Below are positions 1 through 8,263 of a stretch of DNA of 58,142 nucleotides, piece by piece (position 1 is the stretch's first letter; each line of letters opens with the position of its first letter). Under the pieces are notes generated by a model. The model was given only the letters and a program-made list of their open reading frames with translations. It ran no database searches and was not told the DNA's origin. This DNA is from Bacteroidales bacterium (GTDB taxonomy: Bacteria; Bacteroidota; Bacteroidia; Bacteroidales; JAIPAH01). The translations under genes were made by a program, and so were the position numbers. The stretch lies in NCBI GenBank assembly GCA_021740175.1, contig JAIPAH010000003.1, positions 1 through 58,142 on the forward strand, given 5' to 3'.

Positions 1-2
1 TG

Positions 3-188
3 CGATTGGTTATTGAGTTGGACGGAGGTATCCATAGCCGGCAAGAAATCAAAGTGCGTGATGAGAACCGGCAGGCGGAAATTGAAAGGTTTGATCTCCA
101 CGTGTTGAGGTTTAAAAATAAGGAGGTGATGGAGGATGTGGAAGGATTTGGGGGAGGTTTAATCAGTTATTCAAAACACTGGGGTTGA
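3..188 (+). CDS. DUF559 (endonuclease-like) protein, 3' end only
   Basis: The reading frame is open at the window edge, so only the last ~61 codons are present. The peptide contains the VIELDGGIH block followed by a D-NR segment and VLRF-N-EV, the C-terminal half of DUF559 proteins, which have a Vsr/restriction-endonuclease-like fold. The glutamate and aspartate of the ELDG block fit the nuclease core. A TTG inside the frame at position 6 is not the true start. Cellular function of the family is not established; many members are stand-alone and lie near mobile DNA. An antitoxin relic follows immediately. Confidence 0.6.
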   Translation, partial: RLVIELDGGIHSRQEIKVRDENRQAEIERFDLHVLRFKNKEVMEDVEGFGGGLISYSKHWG

Positions 189-205
189 GATTATTTGAAT
201 TTGCT

Positions 206-301
206 TTGATAAAAAGTTTGATGGATGAGCATAATTTGAAAACAAAAGATTTGGCAGGTATTTTAAATCTATCAAAAGCAAAATTTATTAAACGCTGCTA
301 A
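206..301 (+). pseudogene. XRE/HigA-type antitoxin relic
   Basis: A ~31-codon open stretch ending at TAA 299-301 encodes LMDEHNLKTKDLAGILNLSK, which looks like the first helices of HigA-like helix-turn-helix antitoxins. It stops inside the HTH domain, no ATG precedes the conserved part, and no toxin gene is next to it. I read it as a decayed remnant. The match is short and judged by eye. Confidence 0.4.
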
Positions 302-336
302 ACACGACAGCAATTTTTCCAAAACCATTGAAAAAT

Positions 337-367
337 CCAAAAGCCGGACTGGTTGGCCGGCTTTTGG
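337..367 (-). terminator. Rho-independent terminator of the peptidase/SUI1 unit
   Basis: A perfect 11-bp inverted repeat (337-347 with 357-367, 9-nt loop) starts with CCAAAAGCCGG. Read on the minus strand the stem is followed by a T-rich run (331-336), 29 bp past the stop of the minus-strand peptidase gene. Confidence 0.75.
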
Positions 368-395
368 GAAATGTTCTTGGAAATCTATTTTCACA

Positions 396-1775
396 TTAAT
401 ACATCGGGTCCCACGGTGGGAGCATGGTTGGCTCCTGCTCGAGGATTTTCATTACTTCGTCGGAGATGTATTTTTTGTGGATAACCAATCGGAAAAGGTA
501 CTCATCAAACCAACTGTCGGTCATGATAAGATAGCCTTCATAGCCCGATTCAGGTCCCCAACTGTTTTCCATCAACCATTTGCGGGGCTCGCCGTTCTTT
601 TTCAGGTCGACGCCGGCCAGCATCATGCCGTGACTGGAACCGCTCTCGGAAGTGAGGATGCGTTCTTTCTTGTTCATCGTGAAGTCGGTGTCAAACAACG
701 CACCAAAGTTGTAGTTGTCCGAATCCAGGATGCCGTTGTCCTTGTCCAGCTGCTTACCCACATCGCACGACATATACATACCTTCATTGTCTTTGATGGA
801 AGCTATGGCGAACTCCTTCAGTTTTTCATTTTCCAGGTTGATGTACTTCCAGTTGTGACCGTCGTAACGATGGCGGTCGTATTCAATTTCATAGAGTTTG
901 TTGTAGGGGCGCGTTGGATCATTCATAAACATGACGTAATCATCGAGGTCCACTCCAACAAATTCCTCATAGAAAGATTGAGGCGTGTAGGTTTTGGGTT
1001 CGCTCAGGTTTCCGTCAGTATCCTTATAACGCCACGTAAATTCCTGCGGCGGCTCTCCAAGATTGATGGACAGCATTTTGTAAACTTCCGCCAGCATATC
1101 TTTCTTGGCCGTGCGCATTTCTTTCGCCGACTTCCCATTTTCATGCATTTCTCTCAATTCGAGTCCGAAGGCTTTAATCTTACGTTCAATCAATCGCGAC
1201 ATCCAGCCGGTGCTTTCACTACTGTGGGTTTCGGGCATCACACCTTCCGGAACCACGCCGTATTTCCCGACGATATCCACCAGGCCGGTCCATTGTCCCC
1301 CGTCGCCCAGGGCATGGTCGAACAGCCATTCCACCTTGCGGTCATTCATGGGCTTATCGGCCGTTTCGATGATACCCTCCAGGAACAGGTTGGACTTCTC
1401 GAGCTGGTCATAGAAAAAACTATAATTCTGTGAGAAGTCGAATTCCTTCATGTTGTACTTTTCAATCACTTTCGGGCGCATCACATTCTGCCCTGTAAAC
1501 AGCCAGCATCGTCCCGATGATTTCTGGTCCGTGATACCTTTGGTCTCGACTCTGTGGGTGAAGTGATTGTCGATAGTACCCTGGTTATCCCTGTCGAGCG
1601 CCAGTTTCTTGATCTCATTATTGGAAACCGCGTTTTGCAGCGCTTCAACTTTCTGATTCTTCTCTACTTTTTCCCGGAAATCTTTCAGCATCGATTCCGA
1701 GATGTTTCCTTTCTGCGCCGATGCAGTGGTTATTCCCACCAGCATGACCAGAATTAATGGCAGCACTTGTTTCAT
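396..1775 (-). CDS. Exported C1-family aminopeptidase (PepC/bleomycin hydrolase type)
   Basis: Papain-like cysteine aminopeptidase of peptidase family C1B, 459 aa, in the usual size range. The catalytic residues are visible: Cys90 in SSGRCWLF, His382 in SSHGMM and Asn404 in ENSWG. Unlike cytoplasmic PepC, it starts with a signal peptide (KQVLPLILVMLVGITTASA, then Q), so it probably acts in the periplasm or at the cell surface, trimming N-terminal residues from peptides. It lies 5 bp downstream of the SUI1 gene and probably shares its transcript; a strong hairpin follows its stop. Family assignment is firm; substrate and final location are inferred. Confidence 0.93.
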   Translation of the reverse strand: MKQVLPLILVMLVGITTASAQKGNISESMLKDFREKVEKNQKVEALQNAVSNNEIKKLALDRDNQGTIDNHFTHRVETKGITDQKSSGRCWLFTGQNVMRPKVIEKYNMKEFDFSQNYSFFYDQLEKSNLFLEGIIETADKPMNDRKVEWLFDHALGDGGQWTGLVDIVGKYGVVPEGVMPETHSSESTGWMSRLIERKIKAFGLELREMHENGKSAKEMRTAKKDMLAEVYKMLSINLGEPPQEFTWRYKDTDGNLSEPKTYTPQSFYEEFVGVDLDDYVMFMNDPTRPYNKLYEIEYDRHRYDGHNWKYINLENEKLKEFAIASIKDNEGMYMSCDVGKQLDKDNGILDSDNYNFGALFDTDFTMNKKERILTSESGSSHGMMLAGVDLKKNGEPRKWLMENSWGPESGYEGYLIMTDSWFDEYLFRLVIHKKYISDEVMKILEQEPTMLPPWDPMY

Positions 1776-1780
1776 GGTTT

Positions 1781-2134
1781 TTACCCTCCTGATTTTTTGG
1801 TTTTGTATCCTTTTTTGGTCAGTATTTCCACGATCTTATCACGGTGTTCACCCTGGATGACGATTTCACCCTCTTTTGCCGAACCGCCGACCCCCAGCGA
1901 CTTTTTCAGCTCTTTACCCAGGTCTTTGAGGTCCTCGTCATTCCCGACAAATCCGGTAACAATCGATACTTCCTTCCCTCCGCGACCTTTTTTTTCGCGC
2001 TTCACATAAAGCTGTTGCTGCTGCGGTGGAAGGGTATCTTCCTGTGCTCCACCTTTGTCATAATCAAAATCCGGGTCTGTCGAATACACAATATCGGAGT
2101 GTCCGGTGTTCTTTTTCTTTTTTTTCTTTCCCAT
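1781..2134 (-). CDS. SUI1/eIF1-like translation factor (YciH family)
   Basis: A 117-aa protein with a lysine-rich N-terminus, a low-complexity linker containing a glutamine run, and a SUI1 domain at roughly residues 45-115 (GRGGKEVSIVTGF, then GVGGSAKEGEIVIQG and HRDKIVEIL). Bacterial SUI1 proteins resemble eIF1 and IF3-like fidelity factors; their role in bacteria is not well defined. The ATG at 2134 is the only sensible start. It is the first gene of a two-gene unit with the exported C1 peptidase. A weak TA-TTTTG promoter-like element lies about 40 bp upstream on the minus strand. Confidence 0.9.
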   Translation of the reverse strand: MGKKKKKKNTGHSDIVYSTDPDFDYDKGGAQEDTLPPQQQQLYVKREKKGRGGKEVSIVTGFVGNDEDLKDLGKELKKSLGVGGSAKEGEIVIQGEHRDKIVEILTKKGYKTKKSGG

Positions 2135-2560
2135 GCCTGGAATGGTTTTAATGTTTCCACAAAATAATGCAGAATTTTAAAGATATCAAACCGGAATTTG
2201 AGCTGCGATAATAATCTCAAGCTTCCTAACTTTACTTGTAAAGTAAGTTTGAATGGATGTATGGATGTATCGTTGTATGGTTGTATGGTTGTATGAATGT
2301 ATCGTTGTATGAATTTTGAGTGAAGTCTAAAAAGCCTTAAGACCCCTAAATCCCCTGAAGGGGACTTTTTCAAACTGCTGATTTTTATCGGTCCTCCGCC
2401 TAAGGCGGATTAGGGGTAAAAACGATAAAAATCAGCAGTTTGAAGGCTTTTTAGACCGGCCTCAATTTTAAAAAAGTCATTCAACCATTCAACCATTCAA
2501 TCATTCAACCATTCAATCTTGTTTCATTTGAACAAACCGCCTGGAGTTCTCTCATCCCAA
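2135..2560. repeat. Repeat-rich intergenic region: octamer arrays and nested palindrome
   Basis: No gene is seen in these 426 bp. Contents in order: seven tandem octamers of the GGTTGTAT/GGATGTAT type (2255-2310); a nested inverted repeat whose outer 13-bp arms are 2326-2338 and 2443-2455 and whose inner ~22-bp arms are 2369-2390 and 2421-2442; a CCCCTGAAGGGG palindrome at 2353-2364 interrupting the left arm; a CCGCC-TAA-GGCGG hairpin near the centre (2396-2408); and five octamers CATTCAAC/CATTCAAT (2478-2517), inverted relative to the first array. Short open frames across it translate the repeats and are not genes. Confidence 0.8.
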
Positions 2561-3445
2561 TCACTTCGGCACAATCAAGGGCAAAGACGATGGCATGACT
2601 TCTATGCTCAGCTTTTTATCTTCAAAATACCTGGGTTCGCCGTCGATGTTGACCGGTTGTTTCTTTTTTCGTTTTTCCACAAGGATTCTGCTGGAACGGT
2701 ATGATTCGATGTATTGACTCTCATCCATGCGGTGGAAATATAGTAAATGAAGCATCAGTGGAGTTACCAGCAACGGTGGTTTCTGCATAATACTCACATC
2801 CAGCATGCCGTCGGTTACTGATGCGTAGTAAGAAAGCCCGGTATTGTAGCCGAACTGCCCGGAGTTGGCAAAGCTTACCAGCAGTGCACGGCGGTTGATT
2901 TTTTCTCCGTTAATTTCAAGGGTGTATTTTTTGGGTTTGTATTTATAGAAAGCCGAAGCGATCAAGCCAAAATAAGCTGTGAATCCTCGTCTTGAACTTT
3001 TTTCAAATTTATCGGCGATTTTAGCATCAAATCCCAACCCTGCAATGCTCACAAACAATTCCCCGTTGACAAATCCGGTATCAATATTTACTACCGAAAA
3101 TTCGTTGATAAGTTGAATGGCTTTCCGGGCCCGCAGTGGAATACCCAAATGCCGGGCCAGGCCATTTCCCGAGCCAGTAGGAATGACCGCCAGTACGGTT
3201 TTAGAACCATGAATTCCCCGGGCGACCTCATTGATCGAGCCGTCACCTCCCGATACAGCTACGACATCATAATTGTCTCTTGCAGCATTTGCGGCCAGCT
3301 CCTTTCCATGACCCTTGTGATTGGTATAAACGATTTCATAATCGAAAAGTTCCCGGTCGAGATTGGCTTTGATTGCCCGTTCGACGGTTCGGTGTCTGCC
3401 CTGTCCTGACTTCGGATTGATGATAAATAGTATTCGCCGCTTCAT
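2561..3445 (-). CDS. Diacylglycerol/lipid kinase family protein (YegS/BmrU type)
   Basis: A 294-aa DAGK-catalytic-domain protein. The N-terminal block ILFIINPKSGQG and the nucleotide-binding GGDGSINEVARG motif, followed by PTGSGNGLARHLGIP, are diagnostic for the DgkA-unrelated soluble lipid kinases (YegS, BmrU, DgkB). The C-terminal half carries the beta-sandwich substrate domain with GLGFDA. Members phosphorylate diacylglycerol or related membrane lipids at the inner leaflet. The true substrate cannot be read from sequence. It appears to be a single-gene unit; octamer repeats lie just after its stop and a long gap precedes its ATG. Confidence 0.9.
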   Translation of the reverse strand: MKRRILFIINPKSGQGRHRTVERAIKANLDRELFDYEIVYTNHKGHGKELAANAARDNYDVVAVSGGDGSINEVARGIHGSKTVLAVIPTGSGNGLARHLGIPLRARKAIQLINEFSVVNIDTGFVNGELFVSIAGLGFDAKIADKFEKSSRRGFTAYFGLIASAFYKYKPKKYTLEINGEKINRRALLVSFANSGQFGYNTGLSYYASVTDGMLDVSIMQKPPLLVTPLMLHLLYFHRMDESQYIESYRSSRILVEKRKKKQPVNIDGEPRYFEDKKLSIEVMPSSLPLIVPK

Positions 3446-3721
3446 CGGGAAAATTTAATCGAATCTTACCTTTTATTTAAAGCCAAAGGTAGGGGAAATT
3501 AGGGAGAAAGCATACGCGCCAAACGATTACGGTTAGCAAAATTTCCATAAAAACGGGTAAGCGCTTGACATAAACCTTCTTTATCCTTTCGACTCCGGCA
3601 GGTCCTCCTATCGCCAGACTCTGCCGGGTCCGTTCCATCCCAGGAAATCATGTGCTCAACTGCAAAACAGGACCGACACATTGCATCAGTATTATAAATC
3701 ATCCTGAATAAGGTTTAACAT

Positions 3722-3752
3722 GAGCCGTGTGCACGGCCCGTACGCACGTTTC
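3722..3752 (+). other. Group II intron domain V-like hairpin (possible relic)
   Basis: The 31-nt stretch begins GAGCCGTGTGC and ends CGCACGTTTC, which can pair over ten positions with one mismatch and two wobbles. The AGC triad typical of domain V sits at the base of the 5' strand. Intact domain V is normally 34 nt with a GNRA-type tip, and no reverse transcriptase frame is present, so at most this is a decayed intron end. Confidence 0.25.
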
Positions 3753-3903
3753 AGGGATAATGATAGGATAAGTAAATTCCTGTCTTTACTCTACTCGATT
3801 ATTGAAGGGATTTATTGGAATGATTCTTTTCCGCCTGGAGCGGACAAATGAAAAGTTTACTTCTCTTTCAGCTTCCATAAACCCATATACATAAGCTTAT
3901 TCA

Positions 3904-3933
3904 TTTGTAAGAATAGATTTTTTTATATATTTG
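3904..3933 (+). promoter_or_regulatory. Promoter of the haem-linked two-component system
   Basis: A -33 TTTG at 3904-3907 and a -7 TATATTTG at 3926-3933 are spaced 18 bp apart, matching the Bacteroidota sigma-ABfr consensus. The response-regulator ATG lies 68 bp further on, leaving a leader of about 60 nt. Confidence 0.7.
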
Positions 3934-4000
3934 ACCAATTCCTGACGGATTAATGAATGACTAACTTATTGCATGTAAGGAATAAACTAGTGTTAAGATT

Positions 4001-4681
4001 ATGAGAATCTTATTGATTGAAGATGAGAAAGAGTTAGCAAATTCAATAGTTGAATATTTAGTAAAAGATAAGCAATATAACTGCGATCTCGCACTCGACT
4101 TTACTACAGCTTCGGAATTATGTGCAATTTATGAATATGATTGTTTGATTGTTGATATTGGTTTACCTGACGGTAGTGGTTTTGATATTATCAAGAATGC
4201 AAGAAATAATGGTAGCAAAGCCGGTATTATTATAATTTCGGCTCGAGATGCCCTGGATCATCGCATTGACGGGCTGAATCTGGGCGCTGATGATTATTTG
4301 GTAAAACCATTTCACTTTTCAGAGCTGAATGCGAGAATTCACTCCCTTATCCGCCGTTTGAAGTCGGATGGAAACAGTGAATTAATATTCAATGAAATAT
4401 TTTTGGATTCACAAAGCAGGCAGGTAAAAGTACATAATACTCCCATAGAGTTTACCAAGAGCGAATATGATTTATTGTATTATTTGATAACAAATAGAAA
4501 CCAGGTTATTTCCAAAACATCTATCGCCGAACATCTGGTTGGGGAACATGTAGATATCTTGAGTTCCCTTGATTTTGTGTATCTGCATATCAAAAATCTT
4601 CGAAAAAAACTTACAGAGGCAGGCTGTAATGATTATATTAAAACAGTTTATGGTGTAGGATATAAATTTTTAATCCAATGA
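4001..4681 (+). CDS. OmpR-family response regulator
   Basis: A 226-aa two-domain regulator. The receiver domain (residues 1-115) has the acidic pair E7/D8, phospho-acceptor Asp52 in VDIGLPDG, Ser80 and Lys102 in VKPF. The C-terminal winged-helix DNA-binding domain (about 130-225) carries the FTKSEYDLLYYL and YIKTVYGVGYKF blocks. Its stop overlaps the ATG of the histidine kinase gene by four bases, so the two are translationally coupled. The six haem biosynthesis genes that follow on the same strand suggest haem or porphyrin-related control, but the signal and targets are not shown by the sequence. Confidence 0.93.
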   Translation: MRILLIEDEKELANSIVEYLVKDKQYNCDLALDFTTASELCAIYEYDCLIVDIGLPDGSGFDIIKNARNNGSKAGIIIISARDALDHRIDGLNLGADDYLVKPFHFSELNARIHSLIRRLKSDGNSELIFNEIFLDSQSRQVKVHNTPIEFTKSEYDLLYYLITNRNQVISKTSIAEHLVGEHVDILSSLDFVYLHIKNLRKKLTEAGCNDYIKTVYGVGYKFLIQ

Positions 4682-5961
4682 AGTTACTTACCAAAACCAG
4701 CCTTATAATTCTGACCATTAGCATAATAGTTGTTTATGCAGGAAACCTCATCTTTTTTCATATTTCAAAACAAATGATTGAAGATCATATAGATAACGAG
4801 CTGACTAATCAGATGCATAAGTTGCCTGCATTTCTTGAGCAATCAGATAGTAAACAAGATTATATTCTTCTGGATTATGAAGTAGAAAAAGAACCGTTAA
4901 AAAAATCCGCTACTATCGAACCCACTTTTTTGGATACCGTTTTGTACGATGCGGAGAAGGATAAATATCTGCCTTACCGGGCCATAAAATTTTCTCATTC
5001 GGTCAATAATGAGAACCACAAAATCACTATTTTCAAATCCTTACTTTCTTCGGATAAACTTGTAAAACGCTTTGCCACTGTTTCTATAGCAGCTGTTGCC
5101 TTTATCGTACTGCTGATTTATATGATGAACCAATATGTTTTCGAAAAGATTTGGTCTCCCTTTTTCAAGAACCTTAGAAAGGTAGAGAATTATGATATCA
5201 AAAACGATGAGAAGCTACAGTTAGAATCATCTGAAATTGAAGAGTTTGAAAAACTAAATAAAGTGCATACAGAAATGGTTGAGCGGATTCAGAAGGATTT
5301 TACCAATCTGAAAGACCTTACTGCCAGCACTTCACATGAGTTACAAACTCCGCTTGCAGTGATAAAAGGCAAGGCAGAGTTATTACTGCAATCCAATCAT
5401 TTAAGCGAAGAAGATTTGAATACAGCAAATACAATATTGAATACCACCAAACGACTTGCTCAACTCAACCAATCCTTGCTTTTAATATCCCGAATAGAAA
5501 ATAATCAATATGAAGAACGTGTTGAAGTCGATTTCAATGAAGTATTGAACAGGGTTACTCAAAATTATGAAGCATTATTCGATGCCGGACAATACCAATT
5601 AACACTTGACATTAATCCTTTGAAAGTTTGGATGAACCAAGTGTTAGCTGATGTTTTGATTTCAAATCTTCTAAAGAATGCCTTAATGCATGGCAGAAAG
5701 GGCGGTGAGATAAGCATCTCCATCAAAAACGGGGTATTTACAATTTGCAACCCCGGAGAGCCCCTAAGCATGCCCAAAGAGGATTTGTTTAAAAGATTTG
5801 CAAAGGGTTCTGGTGATAAAAACAGTACAGGACTTGGCCTTGAGATTGTACAGGAAATTTGCAATTACTATAAAATTCCAATCACCTATGATTATAAAAC
5901 TAAGCTTCATTGTTTTTCCTTGGATTTCAATTCTTTATCAATAAAGACAATAAATAATTAG
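4678..5961 (+). CDS. Sensor histidine kinase paired with the OmpR regulator
   Basis: A 427-aa membrane kinase. A transmembrane segment at about residues 8-29 and another at about 130-152 enclose a ~100-residue periplasmic sensor region without recognisable domain or haem-binding motif. Then come a linker, a dimerisation domain with His220 in TSHELQTPLAVIKGK, and a HATPase domain with the N-box NLLKNALMHG and the G-box STGLGLEIV. It should autophosphorylate and pass phosphate to Asp52 of the upstream regulator. The 78-bp gap before hemA has only an imperfect promoter (TACTTTTA at 6001), so transcription may read through into the hem genes. Confidence 0.92.
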   Translation: MKLLTKTSLIILTISIIVVYAGNLIFFHISKQMIEDHIDNELTNQMHKLPAFLEQSDSKQDYILLDYEVEKEPLKKSATIEPTFLDTVLYDAEKDKYLPYRAIKFSHSVNNENHKITIFKSLLSSDKLVKRFATVSIAAVAFIVLLIYMMNQYVFEKIWSPFFKNLRKVENYDIKNDEKLQLESSEIEEFEKLNKVHTEMVERIQKDFTNLKDLTASTSHELQTPLAVIKGKAELLLQSNHLSEEDLNTANTILNTTKRLAQLNQSLLLISRIENNQYEERVEVDFNEVLNRVTQNYEALFDAGQYQLTLDINPLKVWMNQVLADVLISNLLKNALMHGRKGGEISISIKNGVFTICNPGEPLSMPKEDLFKRFAKGSGDKNSTGLGLEIVQEICNYYKIPITYDYKTKLHCFSLDFNSLSIKTINN

Positions 5962-6039
5962 ATTTAATATAAACAATAGATTTTCTACAAATTTACCTCC
6001 TACTTTTACACTCACGAATAAAGCAAGTATTATGATATT

Positions 6040-7293
6040 ATGATAGGTGTTTTAGGTATCAATTATGAATCCTCTCCTTTGAATGTAAGGGAGAGCTTTT
6101 CATTAAGCGAGGATCAGATTATCAAATTGGGAACAGGTCTTAAGGAAAGGGCAGGATTTTCAGGTTTAGTAGTGCTTTCAACATGTAACCGGTCTGAATT
6201 TTATTTTCAGATGGAGGATTTTTGCGAAAAAGCGGTCTACAATTATATGTTGAAAAGCTTAAAGTCATTTTGCGATATATCCTTAGATACCAGGGATTAT
6301 TTTTATTTCAAGTCGGGTGACGATGCTTTTAAACATTTATTTCATGTGGTGGCGGGAGCCAATTCAATGATATTAGGCGAAGACCAAATTGTTAAACAGG
6401 TAAAGCATGCACTACAAATTAGCATAGATAATAATTTGTCAGACACGGAACTAACCCGGTTATTTTCGAAATCTTTTGAGGCCAATAAGAAAATCCGAAC
6501 TCAAACAAAAATCAACCAGGGGGCCTTTTCGGTTCCTTACGCAGGAGTGGAAAAATGCATGACAGTATTCCCCGATCTTAAGGCCTGCAAAGTCTTAGTG
6601 GTAGGAACCGGCGAAACCGGCACGCTAACACTTAAAAACCTTGTAAAAAAAGGTTGCCGGGATATTGTTATTACCAATCGTACTTATGAAAAGGCAGCCC
6701 GCCTTGCACAGGAATATGGGGTAAAAGCTTCCTCTTTTGATTCACTGGCTACGCTGCTTCATGATAGTGATATAGTTATTGTTTCTACCGGCTCCCAGGT
6801 ACCCCCGATAAAATACGAAGAGGTACGCGGCTGTAAAACCTTTCGGAATGGTGAGACACAACTGTTCATAGATCTATCGGTACCACGTAATGTTGAGCCC
6901 TCGGTGGCTGATATTGAGAACACTATTGTATATGACGTCGATCAGCTGCAGGAAATAGTCGACGCTAACCAGGACAAAAGAAAAAAACTGGTAAGTGAAA
7001 TCGAGGAAATTGTAAATGAATACTTAAAGGACTTTAATGACTGGTTATCAGCCAGGAATCTTAAAGGCGTTATCGCCACATTGCAATCAAATTTTGAAAT
7101 GATCAATCAAACAGAACTGGATGGGTTTAAGAAAGTAAATAAGACGGGAGATAATGAATTACTGGATCACTATGCCAGCCATATCAAGGAAAAGTATGCC
7201 CGTTTGCTTATAAAGAACATTAAAGAAGTTACTCATAATGGTCGCAAAGAGGAGTATGTAAAATTATTAAATGCACTCTTTGATTTGAATTAA
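6040..7293 (+). CDS. hemA: Glutamyl-tRNA reductase
   Basis: NADPH-dependent reduction of glutamyl-tRNA(Glu) to glutamate-1-semialdehyde, the first step of the C5 route to haem. The catalytic Cys49 lies in LSTCNRSEFYF, followed by GANSMILGEDQIVKQVK and the NADPH-binding VVGTGETGTLT motif near residue 188; the C-terminal dimerisation helices complete a 417-aa protein of normal length. It opens a run hemA-hemC-hemD-hemB-hemL-hemE with gaps of 2-30 bp, surely an operon. A two-component system precedes it. In many bacteria this enzyme is the regulated step, which fits its position next to the regulator (inference). Confidence 0.97.
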   Translation: MIGVLGINYESSPLNVRESFSLSEDQIIKLGTGLKERAGFSGLVVLSTCNRSEFYFQMEDFCEKAVYNYMLKSLKSFCDISLDTRDYFYFKSGDDAFKHLFHVVAGANSMILGEDQIVKQVKHALQISIDNNLSDTELTRLFSKSFEANKKIRTQTKINQGAFSVPYAGVEKCMTVFPDLKACKVLVVGTGETGTLTLKNLVKKGCRDIVITNRTYEKAARLAQEYGVKASSFDSLATLLHDSDIVIVSTGSQVPPIKYEEVRGCKTFRNGETQLFIDLSVPRNVEPSVADIENTIVYDVDQLQEIVDANQDKRKKLVSEIEEIVNEYLKDFNDWLSARNLKGVIATLQSNFEMINQTELDGFKKVNKTGDNELLDHYASHIKEKYARLLIKNIKEVTHNGRKEEYVKLLNALFDLN

Positions 7294-7322
7294 AAAAAGC
7301 TACACATTCGAAAAAAGTTCCA

Positions 7323-8261
7323 ATGCCCAACAGACCCATAAGAATAGGCACCCGCGGTAGTCAGTTAGCGCTTTATCAGGCAGAAAAGGTTAAAGAGGCC
7401 ATTGATGCCCGTTTTCCCGACATAAAATCCGAATTGGTTGTTATTAAATCCAAAGGGGATAAAATATTGGATGTATCCCTATCCAAAATTGGTGATAAAG
7501 GCTTGTTCACTAAAGAACTGGAACAAGCCATGTTTGATGATAAGGTAGATTTAGCTGTGCATAGTTTAAAAGATTTACCGACCCATTTACCCCAGGGTTT
7601 GAAACTCGGAGGGGTCTTAAAAAGAGGCGAGGTGCGTGATGCTTTAGTAAGTACAAAAAAAATGAAACTTGCTGATTTGACACCCAATTTAACTATTGCC
7701 ACCTCAAGCCTCAGAAGAAAAGCACAGTTGCTAAACATAAACCCTGATTTCAATATTGTAGATATTAGAGGAAACGTGAATACGCGATTGCGAAAGATGG
7801 AAGAGGAGCATTGCGATGTAATACTTATGGCTGCAGCTGGATTACAAAGAATCGGGTTGGACAGATACATAAGTGAAGTTATTGATCCGAAACAGATTAT
7901 CCCTGCAGTATCTCAGGGGACAATTGCTATGGAAATACGTTCTGACGATTCCGAAATGGAATCGGTAATTCGCGAAATCAATCATCCCTTAACCCAATTG
8001 GCAACCAAAGCGGAACGTATCTTTTTGAGAAAGCTTGAAGGAGGGTGTCAGATTCCCATTGGATGTTATTCTTCCGTGCAAAACGACACGATAACTATGC
8101 ATGGTTTCATGGCTTATATAGATGGCACTGATGTTATTAGCCGTTCGATGCAGGGGAAATTGTCAGAGGCTGATGAGCTAGCTTCCGCTTTAGCGGATTA
8201 TTTCATTAATAAAGGTTCGATGAAATTATTGGAACGAATTCGCAATTTTAATAACGAATAG
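7323..8261 (+). CDS. hemC: Porphobilinogen deaminase (hydroxymethylbilane synthase)
   Basis: Condenses four porphobilinogens into hydroxymethylbilane in the cytoplasm. The sequence shows IRIGTRGSQLAL at the N-terminus, the VHSLKDLPT loop, TSSLRRKAQL and DIRGNVNTRL, and the dipyrromethane cofactor attachment Cys242 in LEGGCQIPIG. The length of 312 aa is typical. It starts with ATG 29 bp after hemA and ends 2 bp before hemD. Confidence 0.97.
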   Translation: MPNRPIRIGTRGSQLALYQAEKVKEAIDARFPDIKSELVVIKSKGDKILDVSLSKIGDKGLFTKELEQAMFDDKVDLAVHSLKDLPTHLPQGLKLGGVLKRGEVRDALVSTKKMKLADLTPNLTIATSSLRRKAQLLNINPDFNIVDIRGNVNTRLRKMEEEHCDVILMAAAGLQRIGLDRYISEVIDPKQIIPAVSQGTIAMEIRSDDSEMESVIREINHPLTQLATKAERIFLRKLEGGCQIPIGCYSSVQNDTITMHGFMAYIDGTDVISRSMQGKLSEADELASALADYFINKGSMKLLERIRNFNNE

Positions 8262-8263
8262 AT

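Larger units (their letters stand above)
3446..4000. other. Intergenic region with decayed sequence
   Basis: There is no supportable gene in 555 bp. A minus-strand open frame (3499-3702, 67 codons) resembles nothing I recognise and is Cys/Arg-rich. The middle part (about 3580-3760) is GC-richer than its surroundings and holds a CCGGCAG/CTGCCGG pair and a hairpin at 3722-3752 resembling group II intron domain V. The right end holds the promoter of the following two-component system. Confidence 0.5.

Noticed and set aside
477..1433. 318-codon plus-strand open frame
   Set aside because: It lies fully antisense to the exported C1 peptidase, whose catalytic motifs are clear; the frame has no recognisable domain.
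2255..2310. Tandem units considered as a CRISPR array
   Set aside because: The units are 8 bp with no spacers; no cas genes are in the window.
2002..2373. 123-codon minus-strand open frame
   Set aside because: It translates octamer repeats and overlaps the SUI1 gene; the product is a low-complexity Tyr/Ile/His-Thr string.
3499..3702. 67-codon minus-strand open frame with several Cys
   Set aside because: No family resemblance, no promoter, and it lies in a decayed stretch; not enough to call a gene.
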